24,557 bases of DNA, taken from Acanthaster planci. Its lineage: Eukaryota; Echinodermata; Asteroidea; Valvatida; Acanthasteridae. The notes beneath the pieces are model-generated. The model was not told where the DNA came from, made no database searches, and was given only the letters and a program-made list of their open reading frames with translations. Of the stretch, positions 1 through 12,000 are shown piece after piece; within the stretch, counting starts at the first letter, position 1; each line of letters opens with the position of its first letter. Both the position numbers and the translations under genes were made by a program. Location: the NCBI RefSeq assembly GCF_001949145.1, contig NW_019091361.1, forward strand, positions 4,214,164-4,238,720. The letters run 5' to 3'.

Positions 1-98
1 ACGAGGCTAAAGGCGTAGCCGATGCTTTCATTAGGCAGCAGCTTCCTCACATAGATGCCCAGCAGAGAGTCAAAGCCATCAATCGCCTACTGTCATTG
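1..98 (+). CDS. POLR3F: POLR3F exon (first in window), winged-helix 1
   Basis: Reading frame 3 (codons from base 3) gives 32 residues beginning EAKGVADAF and ending INRLLSL. The core PHIDAQQRVKAINRLLS is characteristic of the first winged helix of RPC6. The exon ends at 98 on a whole codon before donor GTAAGG (phase 0). The exon probably continues upstream of base 1. An AG at 4-5 could in principle be an acceptor, but there is no upstream sequence to judge it. The initiator methionine is not in the window. Confidence 0.9.
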
Positions 99-3000
99 GT
101 AAGGTGCCATTTTTTGGTTTTGTTTATGTTTTTGTAATTTTTGAGCGCATGAAAGGGTATTTTTTCTCCGTTCCTCTCATCCGTGTAGAGTTTGAAAGGA
201 AAGAAAACAGGATGATCTATTATTTTTAGTTTTAATATTTTTGCAAACAAAATATATATTTACTGTTACCTGGTTGACAGATATTTTTTTCTAAACAGCC
301 GACATTAAACCCATATCTTGTAACTGCTCAATGCTCCCCTTTGGCTTTGGAGCAAGTGGCATTATTGTTTAAGTGATTAGCCATGAAGATGCATGATCAC
401 AGTTTGATCCCTGGATTAGATTGGCCGATTTGCAGACTCTCTTTTTTTGGCACTTGCTGTTTTTTGGGTTTTAAATTGAATCCAAATGAAATAACAGGAT
501 AATTTTTCATTTTGTTTTGGTGATGTGTTACTCTAGCACTTTGTCTGGCTTCCATTTCTTGCATGCAAATTCACATTGACAAGGTAGACAGGTGGAACCA
601 GATGAAGATTTGTCAAGTACCAAAGACATTGAGTGCCCATGTTCATTTGCCTGAACATGTTCTATATAGCAGCAAAACTATATATCTGTACTGCATAGTA
701 TTTTACTTATGACAGTAATGAGGAAAAATGGATGACTCCTAAGGTCTAAAATATGCTGACTACAACAGCACAATAGACAGTTATCATTTGTCAGCCATTT
801 TGAATTGAAAGTGATGTTCACTTTTCATTTTCAGAACCCGAAAGTAAAAATAACGGCAACAGAATAAAATTTATGACAAAACAATACCAGTTTACATTTA
901 CCAAAATTTAGTAAATGTTTTAAGCCGCGTTTAAGAAAAACGAAAGTGGGGCTTGGAACCCAAAATAGTCTGGCACCTCCCCTATATAAGATTACATTGC
1001 ACACAATATATTCCGGGAACACAATTGAAAATGACTTACTGCATGAATAAGGTCTTTTGTGATCTAGACCAGAAATGTACAAGGTAATAGCAGTCTCCTT
1101 GTTGAGGACTGGTTGTTGATGATTGAAAAAAAAGTGATTGGCTCTTTAACCCTAACCCTACATAGTACTACGAATTACTAGTTGTAGTAAAATTAATATT
1201 CAGTCTTGTCGCTTGTAAGAGGATGTGACCTTATTGTTCTCTGAAGCTATAAGATAAAATAGAAAAGACAATGTACCATACAGTGCTGTGGCACTATGAA
1301 TGCATGGCTTTATTATTCTCTGTACAAGTAACAATGGAAGTAACCTAGCCAGAAGTAGTAATTTGTAGCGCTAGGTCCTTCAGGCTCAGACTATTACTTA
1401 GTAGTTTGTAGTACTGTGTAGTGTAAGCCAAACAATATGCTTGGCAGTTAGGGTTAATGTGCTGTTTATTTCCGTTTGCCTTCTAACATTGCTTATAAGG
1501 TTACTTCCTAGATATCTTAAAAGCTTTAAGAAGTCTTACGAGCTATTTCCAAGTGTCCCAGTCCTGTTTTCATCTGTTTTGACAAAAAGCTCAATGAAAT
1601 ATGTGTGTTTTGTGTATTTATTCACATTGCTTGTTGTCTACTAAGTGGACAAGTGTAACTTTCTTTTTTCTTTCAATCCAGGGCAAGATTGATCTCGTGA
1701 AACAAGGATCGGAACTGTTATACAGACTCAAAGATCCGTCCTCCATTAGGTTAGTAAAAAACATGTAATTCATTTTGTAAATGGCCGTTCTTATGGATAT
1801 TCATGAAATCCAAAGACACTGCTTGCGCATGGTAATTTGTATTCAGCAAAGGTTGCAGATTTTGCAACTTGAATTCGCACAAATCTGCATAGCCTGCAGT
1901 GCTGTGTGTGGGCCCCTGATATTGAAATGTCTTTCGGTAACAGTAATTGCATTTCTAGAACTAAGGGCAAACTTGTGCATGGAGCTCACCTGGAGCACAT
2001 GGCCTTTGGTTCACATGGGCCTTTCTCTGAAACAAGGCGAACACTTTACTGTACCCTCCAGGCCACAGTTAAATGCGACCAAAACCTCCTTTGCCTCAAA
2101 TATGGCAAGATTTAAAGCTTGTTTGTTCTGTACTAAGATTTAAAGAGCATTGGTAGTCTTATTACTTTTTCTTCGGCGCAATTTTTCTGCAACTTTATAC
2201 AAAGACATGTATATTCTTTCTGAAGTTTGAATTTAAGAATGTATTTCAGAGACCCTTTAACAGCACTGAAGCGGTGGATCATTTTTATAACTCAACCATT
2301 TAAAAAAACTTTAATATGGATGTGTCTTTCTTGTGTAGTAAAGTGAAAGGTGTGGACAACCAGGAGAGACTGGTCTACCAGATCATCGAGGAGGCTGGTA
2401 ACAAAGGCATCTGGATCCGTGACATCCGCCTTCGTAGTAATCTCCTGCTCACGCAACTCAATAAGATCTTGAAGACGTTAGAGAGCCGGAACCTCATCAA
2501 AGCCGTCAAGTCCGTCGGGGTGAGCGGATGGTTCTTAGGTCGTGTCACTTCTTTCCACAGTCCTCCCAGTGCTCTCCACATTTCACTGAAATATAAGAGA
2601 CCTTGCACAAGGTAGAGAGCGGGACATATGGCCTGATCTCATTTGGGCACAACACAGCTTGAGTAGGGAAGAAGATGGAATTTTGTTATCTTGCTGTTGC
2701 CACCGTTGGACTTGAATAAATGTTGTGCTATGCTGGGCATAGATTGTCAGTATGCCTGGGAACCCAATTTTGCTTTGTGATGTAAGGGGTCATACTGATT
2801 GGTCGATCTGATGCACAGATCTTGTAGCCAAATCTGTCAGCTGATGACGCTGTAAATGTTTTAGCCACAGTTATGGATGAATGTTTTCAAATGGAAAATG
2901 TCAGAGATTTTCTTCAGGATTTACCAACAGTGCAGTACAATCGAGCGATCATGCAGATTGACCAAATGTGCTTGATAAGAACAAGTGTTCTGTGCCCCTG

Positions 3001-6000
3001 AATCTGCGGATGCAATTTTGATAGAATCGTTGTGACATTAGCTTACCAGAAACTATGGTACTGGCAAGGAGTTAGGAGTTTCAATGCAAGAATGATTTTA
3101 ATGATTTGGTATAAATTTGGACTGCTTTCCAAGGGGGATCTGTTGACAGTTCTGCTTGTCGTGAAATAGATCCCACGCATCGCCTCGCAAGTGAAGATTT
3201 TATTCTGTACCCAAGTCAAAGGAACCATTATATGATTACTAGCAGCTCATTATTGTGCAGAGCTTGAAAGATTTTGGTTTCCTCTAATAAGTTCGATCGG
3301 GGGCCATTTGTTAACTACCGGTTGATTTTGCCTGGTGCCCAGTGTATATTTCATGCATAGGTTACCAGTCGAAACTGGCTGTTAGTTGACAATTTGGTGG
3401 CTGGTCGAACTTGTCCCATGTAGTACATTCACTGTTTCTCTATCCTCCACACATCCAGGCCTCCAAACGCAAGGTGTACATGCTGTTCAATCTGGAACCA
3501 GACCGGTCGGTGACGGGAGGTGCCTGGTACAGCGACCAAGACTTCGAGTCGGAGTTCGTGGAAGTCCTCAACCAGCAGTGTTATAAGTTTCTCCAACAGA
3601 AGGTACTTGTAAATTCACAGAGGGAACGTCAGTGACTTAGATTATACATGGTTAGGACTCTCAGCACCCAGTCATAGGGTGAGGGGTTCGAATCTTGCAG
3701 CTGGTTACATCACTTCACTCTCACGTGCCACTCTCCATCCAGGGGTAAATGGGTCCCTGTGAGGTCAGTAATGGCCATTGTATCAGTAAGCTGTTGGCAC
3801 CTGATATTGTATTCTTCCCTGGGTGCTGAGATGGTTTCTGGAATGTCCTGATGTCGTTAGACGAATGAGCAGTGATAGTAATTATGTAACACCTTGAACA
3901 TCAGTCATAGTAGGCAAGTGGACTTTATAAATACCCATTATTATCATTATTGTAATCATTATAATTGTGCTGTAACATGCTTCGTTTTTCTGTCATTGGT
4001 ATTAAATGCAACCAAAGGGAATGGTACTGATATTTTATCGGCAACATCTGAAAGTCACACAGTTAGCTTTTGCTTGTAGTAACACACATGTCTGTAGGAT
4101 CTGGCCGAAGCTGGCTCACTAGAAGCTTCAGTAGGCGGGAATGCCAGTGCTAGCCAAAGCCAAAGCCAAAACCTCCAGACTCAGGCCTGGTTTGTTTGCT
4201 CAGAATGGCCGTTCAGCAAGAGCTGATGATCAGTATTGCCCCCTTGGCGAAACCAAAGGGGCATACTGCATTTGCCTTGTCCTTCTGGGTCTGTGTGGTT
4301 CCATCTGTCTGCCATTCTATCCTCAGTCAGTTTTTCACCGTAACTCAAGAAGGACTTTGCATCAACTTCAAACGTGGTTTGTGGGTTGTCTTGGTGTCCC
4401 ACAGAAGATGATAGGTTTGGGACCCCATAGGTCAAAGGTCAGCTCAGTCCCCATCATGAAATGTGGCAAAGGGGGAAACCCCCCCCCATATGATGCATAA
4501 AGTATATACCTAAGGCTGTTATGCCTACTGCATCCCTCCGAAAATCTGAAAGGAGTTCCCAGTAGTCCCACAACACAAACGTAAACACAAAAGAAGACAC
4601 AAAAGGAGGCCCTCTTCACCACATATCGTGCATCCTTTTTTTTTTTCATTTTAAAATCCCATTACAGACATCATTATGGCTTCCATTATGGATGGTGGAC
4701 TTACTAAAACTCATTTAATCCAAACTTACTGTCCAGTGGATATACATGTATGTCCTGGTTTTCCTTGTTGATTAGGCTGATCTAGCTGCCGAGTCCCAGC
4801 TGGACCCAATTCTGAGACGCAACCAGTCCTACGGGTCCTCTGAAGACGTCTGGAAATTCATCCGAGAACTTGGCATTAGCAAGGTGGGTAAAACTAATTG
4901 TTTGATGCTGAGATTTTATAGTGCAATACAGTAGAGTACAGTACATTGTAGAGTATATGTCATTGAACCTCTCAATATTATGCAGCAGCTGAGAAATATT
5001 GTAGGTACTGATGGGTCACAAGTGAAAAATTGGAAAATTGTTAAATAAAATTTAAGCAGGACATTCGCAACCAATCTTGTGTTTTTTACATTTTTTTCAC
5101 ACAACTGTTGCACGAGTTCTTTTGAGAAAAAGGAAAGCCCCACAATTCACTCTTGCTACATGTGCCTTTGTGAAGTGTCAGTTTCTTAAAGGGTGCTTTT
5201 TTTAGTGTTTTAGTTTTCTTGATTAACTCAGCTTGTATTAAACTTGTATTAAAGGATTAAGAATTCAGAGGTTTAAATTACATCTTTTATCAAAATTAAA
5301 GGCCCATGCACTTCAAGTTCAGCTCACAAATTTGTAAAATGTTCATTTTTTCGTTATCTCCAGTTGGCTATTTCTGTTTTTGGTTACTTTGGACAAGTCC
5401 ATGTAGCTTCTCAAAAGGAGTTCCCCATTTGTTGAATAGTGCCCTCTTGTGACAAAGCACTTTTGATGTCAGTGTTGTTTAAATTATTATTTTGCTTTTC
5501 ATGCACAAGTGCATTTTCAACGATCCCTCAGAGTTTGATCACTAAGAAACTTGTATGTCTCAGGGATCATGTGTAATTTAAGGGATAAACGTCGGTCATC
5601 TTTTCATGTTCTTCCAAGGTACATGTACATGTATGAACTTTCTAGTTATTATCTGCTAATACATGTATGCTTCTTCACCAGAAATGTAATTTCGGATCTC
5701 AGGGTCTTAAATTATGTTAATTTTTCTCAATTATGAGAATTTTCTTTTTTGGGGGTTTCCTTTGCAAATCGGTTTCAGCTGTTATGAGCTGCACATGCAT
5801 TCATGTTTTATGAGATGTACGTACATGTATGTGTTATATCCCGCATGTGAAAATGTGAATTTCCTAGTAATGAGCAAGGAAACAAATTCCTTGGTTTTGT
5901 GTCCCATTTTCAAGCACACCCAGACAAACACGAACCTGCTTCAGATTCATTGCATGTAGGCAGCTTACCGATGCAGCAGTTAAAGTTGCACTCACCAAAT

Positions 6001-9000
6001 TCAAATTTCGGTTGGTGTTGACAGGTCCCTTCTAGTCTGTGGTCAGCAAACTTGACATGCCCGGTTACATGTATCTCAGATCACAGCGTTAGTACTGTAG
6101 ACCCAATAGGGCCTTGCCCTGTTTATTGTTAGGGTCAAAGCCCATGCAGCTTTAAACGACATTGCTCCTTTCAGAAGTAATACGTGGATTTGGCATAAAC
6201 TGGACTAAAATGCTGCAATATGTGCATGTGTAGCTGTCTCTCTCATTGAGCTTTCCATTTAATTTTTATTATCGGTAATGGGTTTTACCCTTATAAGGAG
6301 AGCTTGTGATATATGTTCACAGTCTTGCTTAGGTGGGACTTGAACCCATGACCTCCTGCTTGCTAGTGCAGACTTCTAAAGTACTCGCCCACCAAGCTTG
6401 CCAGGCTCAGCTGGCCGGTCACAGTCGGATGTAGGGGGGGTACAAACAAATAAATATAGGTCAGTGTAAAGGCAAAACCCATAATTGACAAAAGAGAATC
6501 TCCAGTTCTTCTTCATGTAACTAGGCCGGTGTTTTGGTTGAATCGGGCTCAGGTGTTGATTGCTACATGTAGCTCCAGGGTTGCACACGTACACCAAAGG
6601 TGCAGTGCCGTGAACCAGTGGTACACGGGAACCTGGGAGCAGCTAGGTGGAACCTGGATCTCTACGCCCCCTCAAACAGCTTGACCCTCCTTGTCCAAGT
6701 TGTGACATTGGATCCCATCGCCCAAATCCCACAGCCAGGACTCTGTGATGACCTTGACTGTGAATCTGAAAACTGTTTTCAGTAGCCTTGTTTTTGTGTG
6801 TTTGTGGGAGCCATTGTTCTGCCAACGCTTTATAAAGTGATTTTGTGCACATGTGTGTATGGTATGTTGAAAGATAATCTGGCTGAGGTTGCATGCATTG
6901 CAGCAGCATTGGGATAATATTGTGCATGTACATGTATGTGCATATATTCTTTTTCAAACCGATTGTCTCTGTGTGGTAAATCATTTGTCACATTCTTCAA
7001 ATGTTGCAACCAAGTACAGGAAAATGGTTTGTCAAAAGTCGCATTACCTTACATACATGTATGTACATGGAACATGTTGCAAAACCCTCGCGCATACATG
7101 TAGAATACAGTGTACCCTTTAGACATTGCTTACATGTACAGTAGGAAGGAAAGAACTGATTCTTGGTATTGTCTCAGAATAGCCTTTGCACTATTTCGAA
7201 ATAATCATTGAATGATATAGATATGGTAGGAGTGAAGTCACTTTAATTGATTCTGAGCGACACCGAAGGAGACATTGACCTGGGGTCTGTCTTCAAATCC
7301 AGCAGTGTCGCACCATCTGTCAGTACAGATCAAGTGCCATACTCCCAATCTTAACTACATGTGTGTGACATTTCCGACATTACATGTATATATGTTTCGG
7401 AGCTGTTGAGGCAGATGTTACAGAGCAATAGCAGAATCCAGTCTGGTTCCGGGGACAGGTCACAAGAGGATGTATAAATACCTCTCCATATTAAGTTCAG
7501 TTAGAGCCGGTGCCTGGCATACCACTCCTTTTTAGGGTGGACTGACTGCAAGGGACCTGTAAATGAGATGCGGATTTTCCCTGGCAGTCTGCACTTGATT
7601 GGATCCTGCTGGGACTAACACAGCAAGGTACATGTACTGTACATTGCATTCTAGTACATGTACGCGTAATTGGCATGTGCCAGTGGATTCATTATGCCAT
7701 GGGTACATGTACCAGTAATATGGTACACGTAGGCCTATGCGCAGGATGTGGTTTGGATTAATTAATCCATGTGCATTGGTAATGTCGAGCCTGGGCTGAG
7801 TTTTAATTCCCAATAATTGTTTTTGTTTTTCTTTTTTTGTCTTGTTTGACACTGTGGGGGATATAAACATTGCAAGTGATAAAATAAAGATCCGGCCACT
7901 GTGATTGAAAAGCGTGTGTCTGCATTGGTCCTTAATTGCGACTGTAATGTAACTGTTCACAGCTGTGTGATGCTAAAGAATGCAGAAGTACATTCACCAC
8001 AGCCACCCAGTCGAAAGCAGTCGTCCTATACATGTACATTGCATTCGCTTGCCCAACTGTCTGGAAGATCAACTTGGTCACTGTTTTCAGATGCGCTGTG
8101 GAAAATATGAAGCTGTTCTTGGCAATTTCACCAAATCAGTCACTAGGTGTGGAATGTAGGCCATCTGTAGCAGCAATGGCCACTCCTTCTTCGTCTTAGC
8201 CCCAACCAGCATGTACTTACCGTAGTCCCACATTTTCATTTCCTGGTCAGTCAAGAACAAGCAAAGCTACATGTATGACCCGGTCACCTTTCGTTTGTTA
8301 AACAAATGATCCTTGTGTTCGTGTAAGTTTACGAATGTGTTTGTGTCATCACTGCATGTTGTAGCTATTTTTGTCATACTTTAAACATTCCTTGTTTTGA
8401 ATGTTCCTACTTCCTTGTGGATTCCACTGCAAGGGTTTACAGGCACAGGATCTTTCGTGCAGTTAAATGTATCCAGTTCAAGTCATTAACAAAGTGTATG
8501 CTTTACCTCAGCTTCGTTTCGTTTGAGATCAACTTCAATTCAGATTATTGTTCTCCAATTGCTGATTCTTCCAAACAGATAAATATCCATGTCAAGGAAG
8601 GCTAGTGTCTAGTCTTTGTAATTGGAGATCTTTCCGTGTACAGGTACATGTATATGTCCTCCCTGAACATTTTCAACATTAGACAGGTTCCATACTTGGT
8701 AACTACACATGCATATTAATTTTGAAAACAAAAAGGCATGTTGAGTTGACATTGCGTATAATTCACGTTTGGCCAATACATGTATGTGCATTGTGCTGTT
8801 TGGCTGTTGCATTAGCCGGTTTGCAGTCATCCAAAAGCAATCGACTTGAGGAGACTATGGCTCATTATCTTTGGGAGGGAGAGAAGGTTTCAGATTACAG
8901 CAACCAAACTTTGGAACTCTTTATTAGGAATTTGTGAGACTATCGAAATCATTTGACACCATCAAGGACAGATTAAAATCATATCTGCATAGACAGGCGT

Positions 9001-12000
9001 TTGGTTAATACTTCTCAACTTATCATCGTTGGATGTCTTTGCTTATTATAGCGCAGTGAGCGCCGTTTGCAGTGGATACTGGCACTCTATAAATGTTCAT
9101 TATTATTATAATTGTTACCATAAAATAGTGTTTACCAGATTCTATGCAGTTTTTCACTAAATTAAATCCATTAGTGCGTATTTAGTGAAGACAGTAACAA
9201 GTGTCCCAAAGCGAATCCAAGACATACGTAAAATCACCGGTGCCTTGGTTCAGGTTGACTCAAAACAAATGGGACGTCAGTTAACAATACATGTAACTCG
9301 GCATTTTCCATTATCTTGTTACATACTTTGCACCATGAGCAACTACAGATGAATGGTATGTAGAGTAAGTAAGTTGTAGCAATTCCTTCAGAAACTTACA
9401 TTATTCACTAACATTGTACCTGTACATGTGGCAAGTTAGGAGTCATTCACTCATGTAAATGTACATGCACCGATATAATGTGTATTCTAGTGCACGTACA
9501 CATGTACATGTACAGTACATACATGTACATGTATGCATAAAATAAAACACACGTGGCCTGATCATTTCCAGTCTAGCAAGAACAGTAATATCCTCAGTTA
9601 GTTTTGGGTATGTGACTGTTCACATGTAGTACATGTAAGTGTAAGTACACATGGCCAGATGCTTCTGGATCTCCGGACACTTTTGCAATTTTTGTTGCCA
9701 AGTTCTCACTTGCATGTACCAGTATACACGTAGGAGCCCATAGTTACAAGTTCTGTCGTCATTCCTGAGCAGACTATGTGCCTATACACTGGCACTGTAA
9801 AGGGCACGAAGCTTTCCGGTTTATTTTTGTATCGCAATGGTAACAAAGGTGAGGGGTGAAGCGAAAGAGAGAGTTGTTTTTCAACTGGCATAAGAAGCTG
9901 CTAGGTACAGTGGAACCAGATATCAATGCATGGTACACCTACTGACGCGTGCAGGTGAACTTCCTGGCGGTTAAACTGAATGCTTTAATAAAGGGTACTG
10001 CTGAGTATAGGGGTGCACTGAACCAATTCAAGCTCCATCAAAAATAGTGTAAAATCAACCAAGTTTGGAGCCCCATGGCAGGCAACTGAAGTCCCCGAGG
10101 CCTCTCAAACAAAAAAACAATGTGTTGTTTGGTCCTTCAGGTTTCATTTGATTTTCAATTTTTAGTAGGTTAACCAATGAATTTTTTAATTATCCGCCCA
10201 GAACAAACTCACCCCCCAAAAAGTGAATGTTGCCAAGCCCTCCCAGCAGCCATTTTTCAAATGACATACCTCACCTTCCTTCCTCGGGGTCTTCTGACTA
10301 ATTTTCAATCCCAGTTTTTGTCTGCTGTGCCCCCAGATGGGTGCCCCTGAATCTACAGAGATGATCCTGGGCCATACTGACACGACCCCACCATTTCTTG
10401 GCCCAAGCAGACCCCTTTTTTCAAAACAATCTCTGGGGGTACTTTTTCCTTGAATTGGGACACTGCACCCATAGAGGATGACATTTAATTTGATTCAGTG
10501 CATTGGCAGTAGGCAGCCTACATGTACATGTATGAGTACACATCATTATGAATATCAAGGTGTCATGTAGGCATTATAAGCAGGGGCAGAATTTGTCAGA
10601 ATTGTTTTCATCAGGACTTTCCTGAACCAAGGATTTTTCAAACACTCTCTTTGAGAATCTGCATAATCCTTAATTTACCATTAAAGTCTTCTAATATCTA
10701 CATGTACATTGTAAAATTGATCATTGTTGAAGTTGTAAAGCTAAACACTGTACATTTAATTATGGTTGCATCTGAAAGCTAGGGTAGTTTAGAAAATGCC
10801 CTACTTTTATCTAGATGCAATCAGGGACGACTGAGCACCATTGTTTTAACAATCGATGGGTGAAACAACATACTTTCTTTTCAAATCAGGCAAATCAGTG
10901 CTTTTCTGTGCATCAGGGATGAGATTCGTCAGGATTTTTCCTGAGTTCGGGATTTTTCTAACAATCTACCAGTATTTTAAAAATCTGGATATCCTGAGTT
11001 TATCTTTGTGGTGTTTTTACACATAACAGTCGATATGGAACACAATAAATGGGCATTTTAAGGGGTGCCTCAAAGCAAACATAGACCTTACACAGCTGTG
11101 GGGCCATGATCAAAGCCTTGGAGGATTATTTCCTGCATTTCGTTTTCCTCCAATCTCATCTCTGATGTATTCTAGCATTGGATATAAATAAAATGCCAAA
11201 CAGTCTTTGGAATAATCATTCGTAAAATACATGCAGGATTAGAATTTAGTACCTTATCCCTCAGCAACACCTTTGACATGTCTGTCTTCCCTGTCATTAT
11301 AAAAGTTGACACGTGCTTTTAATCCAAACTGGAGAAAAAAAGGTTTTTACCTGTTGTTTTGAAAAGTGATGACGCTCATTTATCTGTGCTGCAGGGATAG
11401 GACATTAATGGAAAGCTTCTAAACAAGCCTTTCAGATGCAAGCTTACTTAGAGTGTTTAGCTTCATAACTATAGTTTACCAATTCAGGATTTGATTTTTT
11501 CATAAAACCCTGTAGAAACTTCAAGAAATTTGGGGGCCTTTAGGCAAACACAAATGTATTCCATGGACCTTACACTGCCCTGGGTCCCTCAAAACTTACA
11601 TAGCTCTGGTGCTTATTCTGTGGCTATTTCATTTTTCCTCCAATGTCATTCCAGGTTAAGGCACTGGTAGAACATTTTACAAGGGTTTTCCCTTGCTTCA
11701 GGCTTGTCTACCATCTGGAAAACAAAAATGTAGTTCCCTTTGAATTTGAAAACATTCTTCACCCTGTGCTTGACATGTGATGGTGTTTGTCCCCCACAGG
11801 CAAGAGTGCTTCAGTGGCACAGCTGTGCTGAAAACAAACATTATGACATGAATGCTGTGTGTAAATTGGGGTTGGACTGTGGGTAAAGGAACAGTATGTA
11901 TGCTGTGCAGGAGAGACGTGGTTGGTTGTTGACTGTTGTGTATTAATTTGAGACACATACGGGTACACATGTAGTCAAGGTGTTGAGGTGAATTTGAATA

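Noticed and set aside
1146-1160. TAACCCTAACCC as interstitial telomeric repeat
   Set aside because: Only about two units, and the mirrored copy at 1447-1457 plus the inner inverted match are better explained as transposon ends.
1781-2143. 120-codon open frame in intron 2
   Set aside because: It lies wholly inside a well-defined GT-AG intron and has no recognisable motifs.
2836-2930. Possible box C/D snoRNA (TGATGA-like motif in intron 3)
   Set aside because: No D box with a terminal stem at the required distance. The motif alone is expected by chance.
7532-7960. 142-codon open frame on the minus strand of intron 5
   Set aside because: No recognisable domain, signal or conserved pattern. 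It crosses ACATGTAC repeats, which supply its Met-Tyr and Val-His runs.
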